Assembly: GCA_020353115.1 (NCBI GenBank)
Contig: CP070687.1
Span: 2,211,999 to 2,225,508 of the forward strand
DNA length: 13,510 nucleotides
Origin: Bacteroidales bacterium
Lineage (GTDB): Bacteria; Bacteroidota; Bacteroidia; Bacteroidales; VadinHA17
Reading direction: 5' to 3'
Shown: in pieces, positions 6,716 to 13,510 of the stretch
Layout of the letters: every line of letters starts with the position of its first letter
Numbering within the stretch: position 1 is the first letter of the stretch
Made by a program: the position numbers and the translations under genes
The notes under the pieces: model-generated
Database searches by the model: none
What the model was told of the DNA's origin: nothing
What the model saw: the letters and a program-made list of their open reading frames with translations, nothing else

Positions 6716-8860
6716 TTATTGATCCGGTTCCTGATCCGGAATATCCTGCCGTGTTGGGACTGTCCATTCCAGCAATATCCGGGCAATATTGGTAGCATGA
6801 CTGAGGATCACTTTCAGGCTGCTGATCAATTCCAGATGGGTCTCACTGCTTGCAACAGATTCAAGCACTGCATCTTTCAATCTGCTGTAATGTTGTCTTT
6901 CCAGTTCAATTGCCAGGGTTCTGTATTCTTTGTACTTCTGCTTCATTATCCTAGCTTTTTCAAGGTTTACATCCCGAAACACTTCAATCGCCCTCCGGAT
7001 CTGTTTTTGAGTTTTTGAATGGTATTCCCGGAGCTCCCTTTTCCCTTCATCGGAAAATTCGACCGGCTTTTCAGCCCATTTGTATGCTTTTTTGATGAGG
7101 CTCTTGGAAATGATATCTGCCATTAGCTCAAATTCCTTTACCGTATACATGATCTGGAACGCTTCATGAACCCTCTCTTCCGGAATATCCTGCCTCGTTA
7201 TTTTCATAATATAGGAATTGATCTCTTCACGTAGAAAATCAATCTTTTTCTCTTTTGATTCAATATTTTTTAAAATGACAACGTCTTTCATAAAAAACGG
7301 AATAATAATATCACTTGTCATTTCATAAACGTTATAACCCATTCGAATTACCTCGCTTTTTGCCAGGTTCAGTGCCAGAGCCGGGGTAGGAACATTTTTT
7401 TCGTCAAGATATTTTACTTTAAAAACTTCTTTTGGCGGTGCAGTTTCCGGTGGAAGGATTTTATTGATGAACCGGCTGAAGAGGCCTGTAAATGGTAGTG
7501 TTGCAACAGTAAGGACAACATTGAACAGGGTATGTGCATTTGCAATCTGGCGTGGCAGCACTTCTGCAAGACGGCTTATTTCTTCCGGTCTGCTGGCGCC
7601 CTTTGGGGAAATGGCCTCTACAATACTGGCGAATGCGGGAATCCACCAGACAAACAATAGTACACCAACAATCTTAAAGATGGTATGAGCCAGGGCAACT
7701 TTCTTTGCTTCCCGGTTGGTGTTTAGGCTGGCCAGAATAGCGGTTATGGCTGTTCCAAGGTTTGCTCCCAGAAGAAGTGGTATTGCTGCTTCCAGGCTCA
7801 ATAGCCCCTGTGTGGATAAGATGATCAGGATACCTACAAATGCACTGCTGCTTTGAATAAGAGCAGTAAAGAGTGCCCCGACTATAATTCCGATCAAAGG
7901 ATTTTCCAGTTTAAGCAATGTTTCGATGAAGGGATCAAATGAACGAAGCGGATACATCGATTCAGACATGATATGCATTCCGAAGAATAGTACACCGAAT
8001 CCCAGAACCGTTTTCCCCAGGTTCCGAATTTTCTTGTTTTTAGAAAAAAACTGGATCCCAAATCCGATTCCCACCATTAGGAGGGAGTAATCTGTAAGTT
8101 TAAAAGCAATCAGCTGGGCAGTTATGGTCGTACCGATATCCGCTCCAAGAATGATACCAAGAGATTGTGCAAACTGCATTAATCCGGACTGGACAAAGCT
8201 GACGAGCATTACTGTAGTGGCACTGCTACTCTGGATGATCATGGTAACAAATGCACCCACACCTACGGCAAGGAAACGGTTGTCGGTCAGGGTGCTCAAG
8301 ACAGACCGCATTTTATCACCTGCTGCCTGTTGCATGCCATCACTCATCATTTTTAATCCCATGAGAAACAACCCCAGTCCACCTAGCAGACCAATTATGA
8401 GCATAAAAACCCAGTTGGACCTTCTCGCATGAATCGTATAAATCAGGATATTATCTTTATAATTACCATGGATCCTGGCGGCAATGTGATAATCCCCTTC
8501 TCCGGAACCCATGGTGAAATAGGTTTGAGCAATTCCCATACTGTCGGAAATCACCACCGGGAATTCAAATGAAAAACCATCCGTTTCACCTGGAAAAGAG
8601 ACAACTTCGAAATAAACGGGAATGTTTTCAACCGGAACGGAATATTGGTCAATCACCCGGATCCGAATTGGCTTTTCGGTTTTTAGCCTGACAGATTGTG
8701 TCTGGTTATCTCCGGAAAAATTCAAGAAGTTTGTGGAATACGGTTTGACTAGGCTGAGTTCCCTTTCCTGGCAAAATATATTATTAATTGAAAGCAACAG
8801 ATGAACCGCAGTGCAGCATACCAGATGAAGCATTCCATATGTTGATTTTCCTTTAGCCAA
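6716..8860 (-). CDS. Na/Pi cotransporter family protein with N-terminal Ig-like and C-terminal PhoU-like domains
   Basis: A 714-residue inner-membrane protein. After a signal-like segment (about 10-30), residues 40-147 form a predicted extracytoplasmic beta-rich Ig-like domain (invasin/Big-like pattern: VRLKTEKPIRIRVIDQY, VYFEVVSFPG, DSMGIAQTYFT). Then comes the Na_Pi_cotrans core with its inverted duplication: QSSSATT (210-216) with GADIGTT (239-245), and QSSSA (336-340) with GANLGTA (365-371). The C-terminal part (about 490-700) is helical and PhoU-like. The family takes up phosphate with sodium in characterised members; many bacterial members are untested. The longest form starts at a TTG (8860), which gives a basic n-region (AKGKS) to the signal; an ATG at 8833 would give a signal lacking positive charge. 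I keep the TTG form but the choice is open. It lies 109 bases downstream of the receptor gene with no strong terminator between, so read-through is possible. Confidence 0.88.
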   Translation of the reverse strand: MAKGKSTYGMLHLVCCTAVHLLLSINNIFCQERELSLVKPYSTNFLNFSGDNQTQSVRLKTEKPIRIRVIDQYSVPVENIPVYFEVVSFPGETDGFSFEFPVVISDSMGIAQTYFTMGSGEGDYHIAARIHGNYKDNILIYTIHARRSNWVFMLIIGLLGGLGLFLMGLKMMSDGMQQAAGDKMRSVLSTLTDNRFLAVGVGAFVTMIIQSSSATTVMLVSFVQSGLMQFAQSLGIILGADIGTTITAQLIAFKLTDYSLLMVGIGFGIQFFSKNKKIRNLGKTVLGFGVLFFGMHIMSESMYPLRSFDPFIETLLKLENPLIGIIVGALFTALIQSSSAFVGILIILSTQGLLSLEAAIPLLLGANLGTAITAILASLNTNREAKKVALAHTIFKIVGVLLFVWWIPAFASIVEAISPKGASRPEEISRLAEVLPRQIANAHTLFNVVLTVATLPFTGLFSRFINKILPPETAPPKEVFKVKYLDEKNVPTPALALNLAKSEVIRMGYNVYEMTSDIIIPFFMKDVVILKNIESKEKKIDFLREEINSYIMKITRQDIPEERVHEAFQIMYTVKEFELMADIISKSLIKKAYKWAEKPVEFSDEGKRELREYHSKTQKQIRRAIEVFRDVNLEKARIMKQKYKEYRTLAIELERQHYSRLKDAVLESVASSETHLELISSLKVILSHATNIARILLEWTVPTRQDIPDQEPDQ

Positions 8861-8883
8861 GATAAAACGGTATGATTACGATC

Positions 8884-8891
8884 TAAATTTA
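8884..8891 (-). promoter_or_regulatory. Weak -7-like element TAAATTTA before the Na/Pi cotransporter gene
   Basis: TAAATTTA is seven of eight to TANNTTTG and is self-complementary, so direction is not fixed by the motif. It lies 23 bases before the TTG at 8860 and 50 bases before the ATG at 8833. It would allow the transporter its own transcript. AT-rich DNA makes chance matches likely. Confidence 0.25.
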
Positions 8892-8969
8892 AGAAAAAGC
8901 AGGTCTTAAACAATTTCATCACATCCTGAAACAGGGTTGAGTTCATATCGATGGTAAGCGGGGTTACAC

Positions 8970-11387
8970 TCAGATTGTCAACCTGAATGCAAAATAGAAA
9001 TTTCGGCCAGGGGCAACAATTCCTGAAGAATAGGGTCTGTAACGGTGATCAAGGATATTTTCAATACCGGCATTTAAATGAATACTGGAAGTTATCTGGC
9101 AGGAAGCTTTCATATTAAGAGTAAACCATTTTGGAGAGTAAGGATTTCCATTATCATCTATTGCATACATATGGATCTTTGCTATTTCGGAAGGAGCCAA
9201 CATACTATTTGGTTTTTCTCCATTAAAGTTTGTATACATATCCAGGTTCAAATACTTGGTCATAAGCATAAAATGTATGCTTCCGAACAAAGGCGGGACA
9301 TGCCGGAGAGGGATACCATCCTGGTCTTCACCATACATGTATGTCAGCGTACCTGAAAAATTCAGGAAACGCGTCAGATCCAACCCAAGCGAGACATTTC
9401 CCCCGTATATGAGCGCCTTGTCGGAATTTACAAGAGCATAAACCTTGCTTAACGTACCGTCATACATTATGGAATCCAGACCATTAAATGAAAACTCCCG
9501 ACGAACCATAACATCACGCAACAGTGTGATGAAACCGGTGAGTTCAAAACTGCCGTTATTCGTGAAATTCACAACCGTTCCAAGATCGAGGTTGTAAGTA
9601 TATTCCGGTTTAAGGTTTTTGTTTGGCACTACAACATTTCCCGGTTCAGAATCAAAGATCTTCCCGACATCATCCAGGTTCGGTGCTCTGAAACCAGATG
9701 CTGTATTCAGGTTTATCTGCCAGTTGTCCTTTGGCCGAAATACCATTCCGGCAGAACCATTCAGTGCTCCGGTTGCAAGATCAAATACATCATAGGAGAA
9801 ATGATATATGGATGTATCCTTAAAAGTCGAATGAAGATTGATATAACTGTACCGGATTCCTGTATTCAGTGTAAGGAGTTCGCTGATATTGTTTTTATAA
9901 CTGATATACGTTGCAAAACTATTATAGCTATTGTCTCCATCAGGATAACGGGTTCCTACCGGGATCTTTACCCCGGTATGGATATCCTTCTCAAAAGCGT
10001 CAGACTTCACCTTGTTGAATACAGTTTCGATTCCATAGAATATGGTATTCTCTTTTCTAAACGATTTGTCAAAATCGAGATTCAACGATAAAACATCCAC
10101 CCGTTCAGTTCTCTTCCTTTGTCCGGATTTACCGAATTTACGGTCAATTCGGCTCTCTTCATAATCCTGGTAGGCAAACGTTAGCTGTCCGTTACTGAAA
10201 AAAGCATTCACCTTATCGTAATTTATATTCATGGTATGCATTAACCATTTTTGTGGTCCATACTTCCATACGGCATATTTCAACTGGTCGTTACTATATT
10301 CGGTGAGCCTATCGTATCTTGGAACTTCGGAGATCCCGGAATAATGGAAAGCATATATGAGATTCAGATTTTCATTTGGACGGAAACGAATTTTTTCAAT
10401 AATATTGATTTGATCGTATCCGGAAAATCGCTGAACATCCGGGTCATCATTTTGAACGATGGTATCCCTTCCGAATTCATGAATTGCATATTCCGGTCTC
10501 TGGTAATCCGGATTTTTTCGTGAACCCATCCGCAGGTCATCATAATTGCTAAGGGTTACACTGGACATGAAAGCCAGTTTTTTCCCGCCAATATTAAAAT
10601 CAAGATGTCCGGTTTTCTCCTTATTGGCTGATGAATACCTGCTGGAAAAATTAACGGATAATTCGGGTTTTTCACCACTGCTTACAGCTACCCATCTCGT
10701 ATGGAAATCCATTACACCGCCAAGTGCATCGCTGCCATACACCACAGATCCAGGACCAAAAATCACTTCAGACCTGACAATTGAGTTGGCATCCAGTGAA
10801 ATTACATTGTGAAGATTTCCACTCCTGTATATTGCGTTATTCATCCTTACCCCATCCACAACAATAAGAACAGAATTTGCCGAAAATCCCCTGATCATAG
10901 GGCTGCCTCCTCCCAACTGACTCTTTTGAATAAATACCTCATTTGAAATTCCAAGCAGATCGGCCGCGGTCTGCGGATTATGAAACTGGATTTCACGGGC
11001 AGATAACATTTTAATCTTATTAGGTATCTCCCTTTTGTTCTGTTCCCATTTGCTCACCGATATGATGAATTCTTCCAGCATTCTTATTTCCCTGTTAAGG
11101 TAAATCTTGAATCCGGCTTTTCGAAGGTCATCCTTGGTAAGTATAATCATTTGAAATGATGGATGCTGGAAAAATATACTGTCCGTATCGCTGAACGCAT
11201 CAAGTGTAGCATATCCGTTTTGATCGGTAATAACGGATAAAGTCCTATTTTTATTGAAAAGAGCAACCTTATCAATCGGGATTCCGGACGTAAAGTCAAA
11301 TACCTGCAGTTTCTGCGAATTTACGACAAATGCATTGCCAACCAACAATGCCAACATAATAATAGTTGCAGGCAACGTTTTTTTCAT
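8970..11387 (-). CDS. TonB-dependent outer-membrane receptor, heme/haemoglobin-receptor-like
   Basis: An 805-residue outer-membrane transporter powered by TonB/ExbBD. A signal peptide (MKKTLPATIIMLALLVGNAFVVNSQ) is followed by a short carboxypeptidase-regulatory-like beta domain (about 26-98), the plug (about 120-230) and a 22-stranded barrel. The plug has PMIRGF, IVVDGVRMNNAIYRSG and GPGSVVYGSDALGGV, closest to the heme/haemoglobin receptor branch. In the barrel FRAP (566-569) and an NPNL-like NKNL (589-592) are present, but no histidine lies between them. The C-terminus ends NILDHRYRPYSSG...FAFRLTI, as for a sorted barrel. The frame is open to an ATG at 11432, but I start at 11387: it opens a clean signal peptide, and an exact -7 element overlaps the longer start. 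No hemophore or hemY-like partner is next to it, so the ligand is unproven. It diverges from the DUF3352-like gene. Confidence 0.9.
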   Translation of the reverse strand: MKKTLPATIIMLALLVGNAFVVNSQKLQVFDFTSGIPIDKVALFNKNRTLSVITDQNGYATLDAFSDTDSIFFQHPSFQMIILTKDDLRKAGFKIYLNREIRMLEEFIISVSKWEQNKREIPNKIKMLSAREIQFHNPQTAADLLGISNEVFIQKSQLGGGSPMIRGFSANSVLIVVDGVRMNNAIYRSGNLHNVISLDANSIVRSEVIFGPGSVVYGSDALGGVMDFHTRWVAVSSGEKPELSVNFSSRYSSANKEKTGHLDFNIGGKKLAFMSSVTLSNYDDLRMGSRKNPDYQRPEYAIHEFGRDTIVQNDDPDVQRFSGYDQINIIEKIRFRPNENLNLIYAFHYSGISEVPRYDRLTEYSNDQLKYAVWKYGPQKWLMHTMNINYDKVNAFFSNGQLTFAYQDYEESRIDRKFGKSGQRKRTERVDVLSLNLDFDKSFRKENTIFYGIETVFNKVKSDAFEKDIHTGVKIPVGTRYPDGDNSYNSFATYISYKNNISELLTLNTGIRYSYINLHSTFKDTSIYHFSYDVFDLATGALNGSAGMVFRPKDNWQINLNTASGFRAPNLDDVGKIFDSEPGNVVVPNKNLKPEYTYNLDLGTVVNFTNNGSFELTGFITLLRDVMVRREFSFNGLDSIMYDGTLSKVYALVNSDKALIYGGNVSLGLDLTRFLNFSGTLTYMYGEDQDGIPLRHVPPLFGSIHFMLMTKYLNLDMYTNFNGEKPNSMLAPSEIAKIHMYAIDDNGNPYSPKWFTLNMKASCQITSSIHLNAGIENILDHRYRPYSSGIVAPGRNFYFAFRLTI

Positions 11388-11429
11388 GATTTGTAACCGC
11401 TTGAAGAAAGATGGACTCAAATACCATTC

Positions 11430-11458
11430 CAAAGGTACAAATTGAAACGGATCGCAAA
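11430..11458 (-). promoter_or_regulatory. Promoter (-33 TTTG, -7 TACCTTTG) for the TonB-dependent receptor gene
   Basis: On the minus strand an exact -7 TACCTTTG (11437 to 11430) is preceded by TTTG (11458 to 11455) at a 17-base spacing, the best Bacteroidota-type promoter in the window. It ends 42 bases before the ATG at 11387 and overlaps the alternative ATG at 11432, supporting the shorter protein. No Fur-like palindrome is evident to me nearby. Confidence 0.6.
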
Positions 11459-11534
11459 ACTATTTTTACAACACATACTTCCGTCATGAAAAAGAGTCTT
11501 TTAATCTTTCTTTTCAGGTATAGAATTAATTTTC

Positions 11535-11542
11535 TAAATTTG
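11535..11542 (+). promoter_or_regulatory. -7 element TAAATTTG for the DUF3352-like gene
   Basis: An exact TANNTTTG match ending 28 bases before the ATG at 11571. No TTTG is seen at the expected -33 distance. The region 11388-11570 is otherwise a short divergent spacer with no gene. Confidence 0.5.
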
Positions 11543-11570
11543 AAAGGACACCGGTTTCTTACGATTTCTC

Positions 11571-13510
11571 ATGCGTAAAAAGTATCTCATTTTTACAATT
11601 TCCCTTCTGGTAATCATTATTCTTTCCCTGGGGTATGTTATGCTCCGGAATCGCAATAAAGTAACATTTAATGCACTCAGTGCAGTTCCGGTTGACGCAA
11701 CCTTTGTTTTTGAAACAAATGACATTTCCGGTTTTATAAGGAAACTGAACAGGGAAAGTAAAATATGGATGGAATTGCGGGAATTGAGCAGCGTTAAAAG
11801 TGTTGACCAGGATATGCTTTTCCTCGATTCCCTGGTGCAGCATGTAAAGCTTTTCAGGGAAATAATCCAGAAAAACTCTCTCTTTGTCTCCTTTCATCCT
11901 ACGGGGAAAAACAAAATGGGTATGATATGGTATTTTAACCTTCCTTCAAAAATACATTTTCGTCAGATCCAGGAATTATTGAGGGACATGACAAGTAACC
12001 GGCAATTGATAGAGAAAGAATACAATCGTACAAGAATTCTTCAGTTGGATTTTCCGGCGGAGAAAAAGAAAAGGATATTGTCCGTTACTGTTCTGGATGG
12101 TATTGCCATGGCCAGTACATCGACAATACTGCTGGAGAATGCAATCCGCCAAATAGAGTTGCCTGAAGGTATTAACGACCTTTATGGATTCCGGAAGGTG
12201 GCAGGAACGGCAGGAAAAAATGTCGATGGAAATCTTTACATAAATTTCAAGACCTTACCTTACCTGGTTTCTGGTTTTTTTGATGATTCCTACCGGCAGG
12301 AAATAGAAGAATTTACACCAATCGGAAACTGGGCGGAACTGGATGTGAATATTATGGAGAACAGCATACTTTTAAATGGGTTTACCTATTCCACTGATTC
12401 CACAAATAATTACCTGAACATCTTTTATAATCAGTCTTCTCCTACATTAGATGCCGAAGAGGTATTACCGGCCAATACCATTGCTTACCTTGTATTTGGA
12501 ATCAGTGATTTAAATGAATTCCGTTCCAGGTACAACAATTTCCTGGAAAAGTCAGGCGCAATAAACAATCGCAGGAGTGTTTTGAACGATATTCGTAAAG
12601 AATTGAATACGGATATTGAAGAGGTTTTCTATTCCTTTATCGAGGATGAAATGGGGATTGCACTTACGGATATTAAGAATTTTACAAGAGCTCAGAATTC
12701 ACTGGTGTTTTTCAAAACAAAAAGCAAAAGCCAGGCTGAAGAAATGTTATCGGATTTGATAAGAAATTATATTCAAAGTAATAACAGAAGGCTTAATGAA
12801 TATATGATCCGCTATGAGGTGGATCCGGAAACCGGTTTTATCATTTACAGAATGCCGGTGCATTCTTTACCTGGAAAAATTTTCGGGGATCTTTTTGGTG
12901 GAGCGGAGTATGAGTATTTTACCTTCATAGATCGTTATTTGTTTTTTGGAAATTCGATCCAGGCACTCTCCAGAATAATACATAATAGTGTTCTTCACCG
13001 AACCTTACAGAGTGATTTGTCATATAGAGAATTTTCCGATAATCTGTCTGCCAGATCCAATTTTCAAATATATATCAGTATTCCCAGGCTTCAGACTGTC
13101 CTGTCATCCTTAATAACGGATCAATTGAATAAAAACCTGACAGAAAATTCAGCGGCTTTTCAGAAAATCCAGTCTTTGGCATTACAATTCACTGCAAATA
13201 ATTCTATGGTTTACAACAACCTGTTTATTAATTTTCAGCCGCTTTATAAGGAAGAAGCAATTACTGTATGGGAAAGCATGCTGGATACCAGCATTACTAT
13301 GAAACCACATTTTGTACTAAATCATTATACACAGGATAATGAGATATTCGTTCAGGATAACAGGAATAATATTTATCTTATAAATTCCGCCGGGAGAATT
13401 TTATGGAAAATACCCATCCATGAGAGTGTAATGGGCAAGGTATATCAGATTGACTACTACCGTAACAATAAACTTCAACTGTTATTCAATACTCAGAGCC
13501 AGATACACCT
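11571..13510 (+). CDS. Membrane-anchored DUF3352-like protein with C-terminal beta-propeller-like region, 3' end off window
   Basis: The frame is open from the ATG at 11571 to the window end (646 full codons), so the gene is cut off. The N-terminus is basic (MRKK) followed by one hydrophobic segment (about 6-24) and then basic RNRNK. It probably acts as an uncleaved signal anchor, leaving the rest in the periplasm. Residues about 33-570 are a large soluble part beginning VPVDATFVFETND, which resembles the opening of the DUF3352 family; it contains no catalytic motif that I can recognise. From about residue 590 the sequence takes on a PQQ/WD-like beta-propeller pattern: NEIFVQDNRNNIYLINSAG, ILWKIPI, then QIDYYRNNKLQLLFNT. 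More blades are expected beyond the edge. Codon use looks like its neighbours. Diverges from the TonB-dependent receptor gene. The coding call is firm; the family is moderately supported; the function is unknown. Confidence 0.8.
   Translation, partial: MRKKYLIFTISLLVIIILSLGYVMLRNRNKVTFNALSAVPVDATFVFETNDISGFIRKLNRESKIWMELRELSSVKSVDQDMLFLDSLVQHVKLFREIIQKNSLFVSFHPTGKNKMGMIWYFNLPSKIHFRQIQELLRDMTSNRQLIEKEYNRTRILQLDFPAEKKKRILSVTVLDGIAMASTSTILLENAIRQIELPEGINDLYGFRKVAGTAGKNVDGNLYINFKTLPYLVSGFFDDSYRQEIEEFTPIGNWAELDVNIMENSILLNGFTYSTDSTNNYLNIFYNQSSPTLDAEEVLPANTIAYLVFGISDLNEFRSRYNNFLEKSGAINNRRSVLNDIRKELNTDIEEVFYSFIEDEMGIALTDIKNFTRAQNSLVFFKTKSKSQAEEMLSDLIRNYIQSNNRRLNEYMIRYEVDPETGFIIYRMPVHSLPGKIFGDLFGGAEYEYFTFIDRYLFFGNSIQALSRIIHNSVLHRTLQSDLSYREFSDNLSARSNFQIYISIPRLQTVLSSLITDQLNKNLTENSAAFQKIQSLALQFTANNSMVYNNLFINFQPLYKEEAITVWESMLDTSITMKPHFVLNHYTQDNEIFVQDNRNNIYLINSAGRILWKIPIHESVMGKVYQIDYYRNNKLQLLFNTQSQIH

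Noticed and set aside
6670..6724. GATCAA-TTA-TTGATC palindrome at the convergent end of the peptidase and transporter genes as a terminator
   Set aside because: The stem is short and AT-rich with a 3-base loop and no T-run, and it overlaps the last codons of the transporter. It is too weak to call.
8861..8969. Terminator between the TonB receptor and the Na/Pi cotransporter
   Set aside because: Only a 4-base CCTG-TTT-CAGG stem is visible, with no T-run directly after it. Read-through cannot be excluded.
11559..11897. Minus-strand frame of 112 codons at the right end
   Set aside because: It lies antisense to the long open frame starting at 11571, which has a membrane anchor, a promoter and family-like sequence. 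The antisense product looks random.
1..13510. A defence system, prophage, insertion sequence or CRISPR array
   Set aside because: No nuclease, transposase, integrase, direct-repeat array or toxin-antitoxin pair was found. The genes are housekeeping and envelope functions typical of a Bacteroidota core genome.

Overview
This window comes from the chromosome of a member of the Bacteroidota, most likely near the Bacteroidales or a related order. The evidence is the TANNTTTG-type -7 promoter elements in front of most genes (exact matches at 144-151, 1625-1632, 1678-1685, 11430-11437 and 11535-11542). Further support comes from the lack of strong Shine-Dalgarno sequences, the moderately AT-rich DNA, a TonB-dependent receptor with a Bacteroidota-style N-terminal carboxypeptidase-regulatory-like domain, and the protein families themselves. 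I see no rRNA, tRNA, CRISPR array, integrase or transposase. The genus cannot be named from this sequence.

Layout. On the minus strand at the left edge lie the first 39 codons of an FtsX/LolE-type ABC transporter permease (1-118). Next to it is a 254-base gap holding a conspicuous hairpin-rich element (254-338). Then come a class I methyltransferase with a hydrophobic C-terminus (373-1182) and rbfA (1256-1594), which look like one transcript. trpS (1751-2740, plus) diverges from rbfA. A terminator-like hairpin (2787-2815) separates trpS from a convergent two-gene unit made of a HAD-family phosphatase-like gene (2909-3574) and a threonine aldolase (3590-4603), spaced 15 bases apart. The aldolase diverges from a lipoprotein S9-family serine peptidase (4711-6669, plus), and their two -7 elements form an inverted repeat. 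Convergent to the peptidase is a Na/Pi cotransporter-type protein with an extra N-terminal Ig-like domain (6716-8860, minus). Upstream of that is an outer-membrane TonB-dependent receptor related to heme/haemoglobin receptors (8970-11387, minus). At the right edge, diverging from the receptor, is a membrane-anchored DUF3352-like protein (11571 to the end, plus), which runs off the window just as a beta-propeller-like region begins.

How the genes fit together. Much of the window is housekeeping: translation (rbfA, trpS), amino-acid and phosphate-ester metabolism (threonine aldolase, HAD) and the envelope (permease, lipoprotein peptidase, transporter, receptor, anchored protein). No defence system, phage, plasmid or obvious new multi-gene system is visible. 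The items most worth checking are the structured intergenic element at 254-338, the cut-off membrane-anchored protein at the right end, and several proteins with non-canonical motif residues (HAD DWN, TrpRS KMGKS, and a receptor FRAP-to-NPNL segment without histidine).
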